64,000 bases of DNA from Sediminicola sp. YIK13 (GTDB lineage Bacteria > Bacteroidota > Bacteroidia > Flavobacteriales > Flavobacteriaceae). Each line of letters starts with the position of its first letter. Position 1 is the first letter of the stretch. The notes beneath the pieces are model-generated. The model was given only the letters and a program-made list of their open reading frames with translations, was not told the origin of the DNA and made no database searches. Below are positions 9,298 through 16,283 of the stretch, piece after piece. The stretch lies in assembly GCF_001430825.1 (NCBI RefSeq), contig NZ_CP010535.1:848501-912500 (forward strand), in the 5' to 3' direction. A program made the translations under genes and the position numbers.

Positions 9298-9738
9298 ATG
9301 GAATTTAATAACATATTGGATCAATTGCCCTTTGGCCCGGAATTCCTATTTGTGGATAAGCTTCACCAAGTGGATGATGACGGTGCTGTGGGAGAATACA
9401 CCTTCTTAAAGCATCTTTATTTTTATAAGGGCCATTTTAAGGATGGGCCCGTAACCCCAGGGGTGATACTTACAGAATGTTGTGCACAGATAGGATTGGT
9501 TTGTTTGGGGTTGCATCTACTCAACGTAAGTGATACTTCAATATTGAAAATAGGATTGAGTAGTACTGAAATGCAGTTTTTACTACCTGTCTTCCCTAAT
9601 GAAAAAGTGGTGGTGACCTCCAAAAAAATCTATTTTAGATTCAATAAATTAAAGTGTGACGTACGAATGCATAATAGCAAAGGCGAGCTGGTCTGCAAAG
9701 GAATTATGGCCGGAATGATAAAAATGGAAGAGGCATGA
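9298..9738 (+). CDS. FabZ-like 3-hydroxyacyl-ACP dehydratase (hotdog fold)
   Basis: 146 residues. The hotdog active site is clear: His46 in YKGHFKDGPVTPGV and Glu60 in ILTECCAQIG, the same His/Glu pair as FabZ. It should remove water from 3-hydroxyacyl-ACP to give the enoyl substrate for the adjacent FabL-like reductase. The stop overlaps the ketosynthase start (ATGA at 9735), showing tight coupling. It is distinct from the housekeeping fabZ (often fused to lpxC in Bacteroidota), so it is probably dedicated to this pathway. Confidence 0.87.
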   Translation: MEFNNILDQLPFGPEFLFVDKLHQVDDDGAVGEYTFLKHLYFYKGHFKDGPVTPGVILTECCAQIGLVCLGLHLLNVSDTSILKIGLSSTEMQFLLPVFPNEKVVVTSKKIYFRFNKLKCDVRMHNSKGELVCKGIMAGMIKMEEA

Positions 9739-11012
9739 AAAATAGGGTAGTGGTGACTGGTATGGGGGTGTGTGCCCCGAATGGAGTAGGGTTGCATGAT
9801 TTTATCAAATCTCTTCAGCAGGGCAAGAGTGGGATACGATTTCACCAAAAACTACAAGATCTTAAGTTTTCTTGTCAAATTGCTGGTAAACCATATTTTA
9901 ATGAAGAACATTTAAACAAATACTTTAATACACTACAACAACGGGGGTTAAATGCCAGTGGAATAGTTTACGGGGTCATGGCGGGAATGGATGCCTGGAA
10001 AGATGCCGGTTTGACCCTGGCTTCCAAAGAAACTCCGGATTGGGACAGCGGTATCATTTTTGGTACAGGAATCTTGGGGGTCGACAAGTTTAGGGAGTCG
10101 ATCCACCTCATAGACGAAGGCAACACCCGCAGGTTGGGAAGTACTTCCGTAATGCAGACCATGGCCAGTGGGATAAGTGCCTATTTAGGAGGTATTTTAG
10201 GTTGTGGCAACCAGGTAACCACCAATTCATCTGCATGTACCACGGGCACAGAAGGCGTTTTAATGGCCTATGAGCGCATTATGGCCGGGAAGGCCACCAG
10301 AATTCTTACGGGGAGCTGTAGTGACAGTGGGCCATATGTATGGGGCGGCTTTGACGCCATGCGGATCTTACCAAATACCTATAATCAGGAACCGGAAAAG
10401 GCCAGTAGGCCTATGAGCGCCTCTGCAGCGGGTTTTGTACCGGGCAGTGGGGCAGGGGCCTTGGTGTTGGAATCCTTGGAGAGTGCCTTGGAGCGTGGAG
10501 CACAAATTTATGGGGAAGTGCTGGGAGGAGCTGTGAATAGCGGGGGACAAAGGGGAGAGGGTACCATGACAGCCCCAAACAGTGAAGCGGTGCAACGCTG
10601 CATAGTCGAAGCAGTCGAAAACGCCCAAATAAATAAAAGGGAAATCGATGTTGTTAACGGTCATCTGACGGCCACGGGAAAGGATGCGGTGGAAATCCAA
10701 AACTGGAGTGCTGCCTTGGAGCGCTCTGGTACAGAATTTCCATATATCAATTCTTTTAAAGGAATGATGGGCCACTGTTTGGCGGCGGCTGGCAGTTTGG
10801 AATGTGTTGGAGCCTTATTACAATTTAGGGAAGGACAGGTTTTTGGAAATATCAATTGTGAAGATATACATCCTGAGATCTTGGAGGTTGTGGATGCTAC
10901 CAAAATACCCAGAGAAACTATAGCATATAATCCAAAAATTATAGCCAAGGCCAGTTTTGGCTTTGGAGATGTAAATGCTTGTGTTATTTTTAAGGTTTAT
11001 AAAAACGATTAA
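9735..11012 (+). CDS. Beta-ketoacyl-ACP synthase (KAS II/FabF-like)
   Basis: 425 residues with an intact condensing-enzyme triad: Cys168 in NSSACTTGTEG, His310 in NGHLTATGKD and His347 in SFKGMMGHCLAAAG, plus Lys342. The usual HGTST motif is HLTAT here, so the enzyme is divergent from primary-metabolism FabF but should be active in C-C condensation. It would elongate acyl chains on the acyl carrier protein encoded directly downstream. The operon has no obvious ketoreductase, so the 3-oxo group would have to be reduced by a housekeeping FabG. Confidence 0.9.
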   Translation: MKNRVVVTGMGVCAPNGVGLHDFIKSLQQGKSGIRFHQKLQDLKFSCQIAGKPYFNEEHLNKYFNTLQQRGLNASGIVYGVMAGMDAWKDAGLTLASKETPDWDSGIIFGTGILGVDKFRESIHLIDEGNTRRLGSTSVMQTMASGISAYLGGILGCGNQVTTNSSACTTGTEGVLMAYERIMAGKATRILTGSCSDSGPYVWGGFDAMRILPNTYNQEPEKASRPMSASAAGFVPGSGAGALVLESLESALERGAQIYGEVLGGAVNSGGQRGEGTMTAPNSEAVQRCIVEAVENAQINKREIDVVNGHLTATGKDAVEIQNWSAALERSGTEFPYINSFKGMMGHCLAAAGSLECVGALLQFREGQVFGNINCEDIHPEILEVVDATKIPRETIAYNPKIIAKASFGFGDVNACVIFKVYKND

Positions 11013-11034
11013 GAACTACCGATTATAAAAATAT

Positions 11035-11283
11035 ATGGAAGAGAGATACGAGCAGTTAAAAGGAATCATTAAAATTTACCTACCAGAAGACGTGACGGTA
11101 GAAGCAATCACACCGGAGAGTCATTTTATCAATGAATTGAACATCAACTCCGCTAATTTGGTGGATATAGTACTGGATGTGGAAGATGCCTTTGACATCG
11201 TTTTGGAAAATGAGGATATGGACCAGATGAAGACCGTAAAGGATGCTTTGGATATCATAGATGCCAAGCTAAAGGCCTCTTAA
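11035..11283 (+). CDS. Acyl carrier protein
   Basis: 82 residues, acidic, four-helix ACP pattern. Ser39 in ELNINSANLVDIVLDVE is the expected phosphopantetheine site; the usual Asp-Ser-Leu is Asn-Ser-Ala, which is a divergence also seen in pathway-specific carriers. It is the last gene of the type III PKS operon and presumably carries the acyl chain between the KS, dehydratase and enoyl reductase and then to the type III PKS. Confidence 0.9.
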   Translation: MEERYEQLKGIIKIYLPEDVTVEAITPESHFINELNINSANLVDIVLDVEDAFDIVLENEDMDQMKTVKDALDIIDAKLKAS

Positions 11284-11302
11284 GTACCAAAATAAGTTGC
11301 TA

Positions 11303-11323
11303 GAAAAGGAGCAGCCTTTTTTC
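11303..11323 (+). terminator. Probable terminator after the PKS operon
   Basis: GAAAAGG and CCTTTTTTC pair around a 5-nt loop, ending in T-rich sequence. The gene coming from the right (TerC) ends at 11327, so this lies between convergent transcripts. The stem is short and AT-rich, so the call is moderate. Confidence 0.5.
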
Positions 11324-11326
11324 CAA

Positions 11327-12271
11327 TTAGGCCTTTTCTTTTTTAGCTAGCATCATGGAAGCGGCCACACCGCCGATAAGGGCCAAGGCTATAACACTCA
11401 ATGACAGCCATTCTGGGAATTCCACATAGTGGGATAATAGCATTTTTATACCAACAAAGGCAAGGATTACCACCAAACTATAGTTGATATACTTGAACTT
11501 CTCCAACATTCTGGAGATTAAAAAGTACATGGATCTAAGCCCTAGGATCGCCAAGATATTGGAACTAAAGACAATAAAGGGGTCCGCCGTAATGGCCAAA
11601 ATAGCCGGAATACTGTCCAGCGCAAAGAGGATATCTGTAAGTTCAATAACAATAAGCGCTACAAAAAGAGGGGTTGCAGCCCGTATTCCCATTTTTCTGA
11701 TAAAAAAATCATGCCCGTGCATTTCGGTGGAAATGGGGAATATCTTTTTTACTTGTTTAAAAATAAAGGATTTACGTGGATCAAAATCATCATCGTCAGA
11801 TTTTAGCATTTTAAATGCGGTATACAATAAGAATACTCCAAAAACATAAATAATCCATTCGAATTTCGTAATCAGGGCCACACCAAATACAATCATAAGA
11901 GCCCTAAAAACAATGGCTCCCAAAATTCCCCAAAATAAAACCCTGTGTTGGTACAGTGGTGGTATGCTAAAGGATGAAAATATAACAGCGATTACGAAAA
12001 CATTATCAACACTCAACGAGAGTTCTATCAAGTACCCTGTAATATACTTTATGACCGCTTTGCTGGGCGTCAGGTCAGTTGGATTGGCTATATGGTTGCC
12101 ATCGAAGAGCCAATAGATCACGCCGCTAAAGGACATGGCCACGGTAACCCAGATTGCGGTCCATATGGCGGCTTCCTTGGTTTTGATCACATGTTCATCC
12201 TTATGGAAAACACCAAGATCCAATGCAAGGAATACCAAAATTAGAGCGATAAAAGCAATCCAGACCAACAT
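11327..12271 (-). CDS. TerC/Alx-family integral membrane protein
   Basis: 314 residues with about nine hydrophobic segments starting at MLVWIAFIALILVFLALDL. The family motif ELSLSVDNVFVIAVIF near residue 83 and a second acidic membrane motif ELTDILFALDSIPAILA near residue 210 are present, as in TerC and the Alx manganese exporter. The acidic residues in these helices are thought to bind metal ions. The gene is convergent with the PKS operon and downstream of hpf; metal efflux is inferred from the family only. Confidence 0.92.
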   Translation of the reverse strand: MLVWIAFIALILVFLALDLGVFHKDEHVIKTKEAAIWTAIWVTVAMSFSGVIYWLFDGNHIANPTDLTPSKAVIKYITGYLIELSLSVDNVFVIAVIFSSFSIPPLYQHRVLFWGILGAIVFRALMIVFGVALITKFEWIIYVFGVFLLYTAFKMLKSDDDDFDPRKSFIFKQVKKIFPISTEMHGHDFFIRKMGIRAATPLFVALIVIELTDILFALDSIPAILAITADPFIVFSSNILAILGLRSMYFLISRMLEKFKYINYSLVVILAFVGIKMLLSHYVEFPEWLSLSVIALALIGGVAASMMLAKKEKA

Positions 12272-12409
12272 AGCTATTTTTTAGGATCACAAAGCTAATC
12301 ATCCTATAATATTTTGGTGCAAAAAAATCAAATAAATTGGTGTTGAAGTAAGTAGTATAAAGATCCTCAAAAGGAGGTGTTTCGTAGAAGGTCAACAGGA
12401 GGTAAATAA

Positions 12410-12441
12410 AAATGGGTCTGTAGTTGTTTACAGACCCATTT
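12410..12441 (-). terminator. Intrinsic terminator of the hpf-like gene
   Basis: A 13-bp perfect inverted repeat (AAATGGGTCTGTA and TACAGACCCATTT) with a 6-nt loop. Read on the minus strand the stem is followed by a T-rich run, so it terminates the gene ending at 12521. Confidence 0.9.
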
Positions 12442-12520
12442 CTAAATAAATATTTGTTTTCTCTAGAATAAGGAAGTGAATCCTTTATGGTATTAGATAC
12501 AAGAACTAATATCCCTGCAA

Positions 12521-12823
12521 TTAATGTGCTTTAATCTTATCTTTTCGTTTTTTTAATTGTCTTTCGAGATCATCCACGGTTTTGGCAATCGAGGCTTCGA
12601 AGCTACCGTTGCTCGACTCTGCAAAAAGGCGGGGACCCGGAGAACTCAATCGAATCGCACAGATCATTCCTGTGTCAGGGGAAGAAGTATTCTCTGTTTT
12701 AAAGAAAATATCGGCACGAATTATAAAATCATATTTGTCCAATAACTTGTCTACTTTTTTGCCAGCAAATATTTCCAAACGTTCACTGGCTTTTACACCA
12801 TCGTATTCAAAGTTTATATTCAT
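12521..12823 (-). CDS. hpf: Ribosome hibernation-promoting factor, short form (HPF/YfiA family)
   Basis: 100 residues: MNINFEYDGVKASERLEIF at the start, then KKVDKLLDKYDFIIRADIFFK and IAKTVDDLERQLKKRKDKI at the end, giving the beta-alpha-beta-beta-beta-alpha pattern of the S30AE domain. These proteins bind the 30S decoding region and stabilise idle ribosomes. The short length without a C-terminal dimerisation domain matches the short HPF type. A strong hairpin terminator follows it. Confidence 0.92.
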   Translation of the reverse strand: MNINFEYDGVKASERLEIFAGKKVDKLLDKYDFIIRADIFFKTENTSSPDTGMICAIRLSSPGPRLFAESSNGSFEASIAKTVDDLERQLKKRKDKIKAH

Positions 12824-13016
12824 AATAAATCTAATTTTTGATTAAGGTAAAGAGGTAAAATAAAGAAAGCAAATATTTTTAATTAAGGTAAACATAAAAT
12901 TTAGGTTGTCAAAACGCTAAAGTCTGATTTTCTGAATATTATATTTTTGGGAAAGAAAAAATGGCTAACTTAATGGAAGTTTCTAGGTTCTCCCACAAAC
13001 CCTAAATCCCACAATT

Positions 13017-13115
13017 ATGACAACAACAAGGTTTAAAGAGTACCCGGAAGGCAGAGTTGCTAGCAGAAGCACCAGTGTTTTACGCTTAGAGCGGAATAAT
13101 AGAGATATCTTTTAG
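13017..13115 (+). CDS. Possible 32-codon micro-ORF at the left edge of the accessory region
   Basis: An ATG at 13017 opens a 32-codon frame starting MTTTRFKEYPEGRVAS and ending ERNNRDIF with a TAG stop. A sequence matching the Bacteroidota -7 element TAnnTTTG (TATTTTTG) lies at 12942-12949, but no -33 TTG is at the right distance. The peptide is basic and has no hydrophobic segment. There is no homology evidence in the window, so this is a candidate only. Confidence 0.25.
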   Translation: MTTTRFKEYPEGRVASRSTSVLRLERNNRDIF

Positions 13116-13368
13116 TTAAACAGAATCTTGTGCTGTTATAGGTGCGAACCAAGGACATATGAGCGATTTGAGGATTTAGCAGTATTAAAGAGTAGATTAC
13201 TTCAACTTTGAAAATCCAATCTTGATATTATCGCTGGCATAACTAATGGAAAGGAACCACCAAAAGGAAGATTGGGTAGAATTCGCAAACAGTTATTGGA
13301 ATTTAACGAGCTACAGAGGCGAGTGGAGGATTATCGCAATCCGATCCGATTTGTGGGCTAATCCTCAT

Positions 13369-13403
<35 letters not shown>

Positions 13404-13462
13404 GTCAAAATATGTCCATTACGTAAAACAGCATATAGCAGGATTTTCGTATAGCTCCGCTA

Positions 13463-13520
13463 TTTTGCATAATACCAGATATAGCACCTTTAGGTCTATA
13501 TCGTCAGGTATTATGTAAAA
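13463..13520. repeat. 58-nt nested palindrome
   Basis: Outer arms TTTTGCATAATACC (13463-13476) and GGTATTATGTAAAA (13507-13520) pair over 14 positions with one G-T. Inner arms GATATAG and CTATATC (13478-13484 and 13496-13502) pair perfectly, and the loop ACCTTTAGGT can pair again. No T run or gene end is associated with it, so it is not a simple terminator. It could be a folded single-strand recombination site or a REP-like element; the integron attC consensus cores are not present. Confidence 0.6.
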
Positions 13521-13560
13521 GAAAATCTTGTAGGTCTATATCGTCACAGCCGCATAAACT

Positions 13561-13577
13561 CGCCGTCAAAAGCAATC
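13561..13577 (+). repeat. Left copy of a 17-bp direct repeat flanking the DUF6642-like gene
   Basis: CGCCGTCAAAAGCAATC here and CGTCGTCAAAAGCAATC at 14547-14563 match in 16 of 17 bases and bracket about 1 kb containing a single gene. This resembles the duplicated boundary of an inserted cassette, though no integrase is present. Confidence 0.5.
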
Positions 13578-13714
13578 AGCCACTGGGTAATTTCCTATGC
13601 TCGTATCTCAAAACTGTTTTACTGGAATCATTGATTATTGCAACCAGCAAGAATTCTACATCCCTATAGTCGCACCAACCCGCAGATAGAAATCAATCCT
13701 TCCTCTGTCTGGAT

Positions 13715-14347
13715 TTAATAATACAATCTAAAATCAAGTAATTTGCAGACATTGTAATGTCTTTGGTGCAACTCTTCTACAACATCTAGCATATTGTCAT
13801 CTTCTTTAAATAAGTTAAAGAATGCTTTATCAAGATTTGAGCTACTTATTCCATTATATTCATTACCATAGCCGGAAACACCTTTTGCGCCAGTGATGTC
13901 CAAAAAATATTGTGCTTCCTCTTCGTCTAAATCTAGGACTTTTGCATTTGAAAAATGTAAAATCTTTCCTTTTAATCTTCCTTCAAAAATTTCTGCTATT
14001 TCCTGTAGACTATAGTAGTAGTCATTTAAACAAATACTATTTGCTTCACCGGTCATAACCAAGTAGATTATTTCATAGTCTTTAAAATTATGATCATCCA
14101 AAACCAGAGCATTTAAGCTAGCTTCTAGTCCTTCGATGGTGTCGCACGTTTTATAGATACTTGCTATTCCATATTGCATGGCCAATTGTTCCAAGTTTTC
14201 TTGTGCTTGGGTTACCCTGTCCGTTTCTATTTCCTGAACCCCTTCCAAACAATAAATGAAATAATCGGCTTCTGTAAATTGTTTTTGGGGGAATTGTTGT
14301 CTTTTCTCTAACAAGTTTCTGAAATTATGTAACGCATATGAACACAA
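13715..14347 (-). CDS. DUF6642/caspase-fold-like protein with apparently lost catalytic residues
   Basis: About 210 residues starting at TTG; no ATG lies near the N-terminus and an upstream in-frame stop is close, so the 5' end may be damaged. ADYFIYCLEGVQEIE near residue 27, DYEIIYLVMTGEANSICLND near 88, LKGKILHFSNAKVLDL and GAKGVSGYGNEYNG follow the layout I recall for DUF6642 proteins, which look like caspase/CHAT folds. There the second segment carries a His-Gly and the third a Ser-Cys. Here these positions read Thr-Gly and Ser-Asn, so peptidase activity is probably absent. It is a lone gene between 17-bp direct repeats, possibly a cassette cargo. Family assignment is from memory. Confidence 0.55.
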   Translation of the reverse strand: MCSYALHNFRNLLEKRQQFPQKQFTEADYFIYCLEGVQEIETDRVTQAQENLEQLAMQYGIASIYKTCDTIEGLEASLNALVLDDHNFKDYEIIYLVMTGEANSICLNDYYYSLQEIAEIFEGRLKGKILHFSNAKVLDLDEEEAQYFLDITGAKGVSGYGNEYNGISSSNLDKAFFNLFKEDDNMLDVVEELHQRHYNVCKLLDFRLYY

Positions 14348-14546
14348 AATTACTGTAACTTTTAAAGTTTTTCAGCGTTTTGATATAAAATTCCATCCCA
14401 CACACATTGCCCTCCCTCCTCTTGATAATAAATGGGCGTCCCCTGGAGCGCTATCGAGAGGTCTTTAATTTGTAAAATAGTCGAGCATGCCACTGAAGAA
14501 TTTAAATTATACTTTACAGCACTTAATATGACCTATGTATTACTTC

Positions 14547-14563
14547 CGTCGTCAAAAGCAATC
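14547..14563 (+). repeat. Right copy of the 17-bp direct repeat
   Basis: CGTCGTCAAAAGCAATC, one mismatch to the copy at 13561-13577. It lies between the DUF6642-like gene and the Crp-type regulator, i.e. at the right edge of the suspected inserted segment. Confidence 0.5.
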
Positions 14564-14646
14564 TTAAAGGTCTTGTAACACTATTTAACGTGCGTCTTGG
14601 TCTTTGAATCCTTATCTTTACAGTTCATTAACTTCCATTAGATCCA

Positions 14647-15216
14647 TTGCAACAGATAAAAGCACACTTAGACCAAATAGCGGACATATCTAATCAGGAT
14701 TGGGATTTCTTTATGTCAAAATTGCACCGTCGGGAGATACCAAAGAAATCGGTTTTTCTAAAAGTCAACGAAATAGAAAACCATATCTCCTTTATAGAAT
14801 CTGGCGTGGTGCGTTTGTACATTCCCAAAGAAAATCCGGATAAGGAAATCACCTTTGGTTTTAGCTTTAAAGATCAGTTTATCAGTGCTTATGACTCCTT
14901 TCTAACCCGAACCCCTTCGGTATATCAATTACAAGCGCTGACAGATACCACTATTTTGAGTATTACATATGATGAGCTGCAAATGGTTTATAAGACCACA
15001 CAAATAGGAAATCTTATCGGAAGGCTAACGGCAGAACGTCTCTTTTTGATAAAATCCAAAAGGGAACAAAACTTATTGAATCTTACAGCAGAAGAACGTT
15101 ATGTGAACTTGTTCAAAGAACGGCCAGAGCTCTTAAAAGTAATTCCATTAAAATACATCAGTTCCTATATTGGGGTTACTTCACAAGCTTTAAGCCGAAT
15201 CAGAAAACGGTTGTAA
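14647..15216 (+). CDS. Crp/Fnr-family transcriptional regulator
   Basis: 189 residues from a TTG start (no in-frame ATG upstream before a stop; the next ATG at 14713 would remove 22 residues). The N-terminal cyclic-nucleotide-binding barrel shows SFIESGVVRLYIPKEN and QFISAYDSFLTRTPSVY. The C-terminal helix-turn-helix is KYISSYIGVTSQALSRIRKR. This is the short Crp type common in Bacteroidota, often of unknown effector. The desaturase gene follows 68 bp downstream on the same strand and is the natural candidate target or partner. Confidence 0.9.
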   Translation: MQQIKAHLDQIADISNQDWDFFMSKLHRREIPKKSVFLKVNEIENHISFIESGVVRLYIPKENPDKEITFGFSFKDQFISAYDSFLTRTPSVYQLQALTDTTILSITYDELQMVYKTTQIGNLIGRLTAERLFLIKSKREQNLLNLTAEERYVNLFKERPELLKVIPLKYISSYIGVTSQALSRIRKRL

Positions 15217-15241
15217 TTGGTGATTTATTGATTTGGGTTCA

Positions 15242-15272
15242 TTGTTTGCCTTGTAACATCAAATTATCTTTG
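15242..15272 (+). promoter_or_regulatory. Bacteroidota-type promoter before the desaturase
   Basis: TTG at 15242-15244 is followed after 20 bp by TATCTTTG at 15265-15272, matching the flavobacterial -33 TTG / -7 TAnnTTTG pattern. The start codon is at 15285, so the leader would be very short or nearly absent. Prediction from consensus only. Confidence 0.55.
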
Positions 15273-15284
15273 TAAAAAAAAGCT

Positions 15285-16022
15285 ATGTTGATTGTTATTT
15301 TCGTTGCAGTACTTTGGTATGGAGGCCTGTTTTTTCAGTCTTTCTTTTTACACCGTTATGCAGCACATCAGGTATTTACCATGTCCAAAACGATGGAACG
15401 TATTACGTTTGTTCTGACTTGGATTTTTCAGGGTCCAAGCTACCTTAGTGCGTATGGGTATGGAGTAATGCATCGCATGCATCATGCCTACACCGATACA
15501 GAAAAGGATCCGCATTCTCCATCACATGATGCCAATCTATTCGCCATGATGTGGAAAACAAAGACAATTTATCAGGATATTAATACGCAACGCATTGAAA
15601 TTGATACCCGTTTTACCAAAAATGTACCCCAATGGAAAGGATTTGACCTGTTTGCAAGTTCTAGGTTTTCCCGTTTGCTTTGGATTTCGGGGTATGTGTT
15701 GTTTTTTGCGCTTTTCGTAACCTCTTGGTGGCAATGGCTTTTATTGCCGATAACCTTTTTAATGGCACCCATACATGGGGTTATCATCAACTGGTTTGGG
15801 CATATTTACGGCTATGTAAATTTTAAAATGAAGAACACGAGCAAAAACCTCTTCCGCTTTGACTTTTTAATGATGGGTGAAGGCTATCATAACAATCATC
15901 ACAAACATGCAAGTAACGCTAATTTTGGCGTAAGGTGGTATGAGATTGATATCACCTATCTAATTATAAAGGTATTGGATGCTTTCGGTTGTATTCGGTT
16001 AAAACCAATTGAAGTAAAGTAG
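15285..16022 (+). CDS. Membrane fatty-acid (acyl-CoA/acyl-lipid) desaturase
   Basis: 245 residues with four hydrophobic segments. All three histidine boxes of the di-iron desaturases are present: HRYAAH at 23-28, HRMHH at 63-67 and HNNHH at 202-206. The family introduces a double bond (usually delta-9) into fatty acyl chains in the membrane. It is shorter than typical stearoyl-CoA desaturases but complete for the compact bacterial type. It probably adjusts membrane fluidity and may be controlled by the adjacent Crp-type regulator (inferred). Confidence 0.9.
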   Translation: MLIVIFVAVLWYGGLFFQSFFLHRYAAHQVFTMSKTMERITFVLTWIFQGPSYLSAYGYGVMHRMHHAYTDTEKDPHSPSHDANLFAMMWKTKTIYQDINTQRIEIDTRFTKNVPQWKGFDLFASSRFSRLLWISGYVLFFALFVTSWWQWLLLPITFLMAPIHGVIINWFGHIYGYVNFKMKNTSKNLFRFDFLMMGEGYHNNHHKHASNANFGVRWYEIDITYLIIKVLDAFGCIRLKPIEVK

Positions 16023-16283
16023 TTCTAACTTTTGCCACACACTTTATTCCAATCCTCTGTTTATGAGTAGATTGTAGAATCTATTCAATATACCATAGGT
16101 AATTAATAGTTCGCACTTTATACACTATTATTCCATTCAATATAAAATATTTCAGAAGCACTCGCAGAAGAATAAGTTGAACCTTGGTTTTGACGCTGGA
16201 AGGCAGTTTGCTTCCCTGCGTTGCTTTAAATCATTATGACTTTGCGTTCAATGAAAGCTGATTTATTTCTTGCGGGTTATCTG

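Noticed and set aside
13463..13520. Integron attC site
   Set aside because: The large palindrome is suggestive, but the GTTRRRY and RYYYAAC cores are missing and there is no integron integrase in the window.
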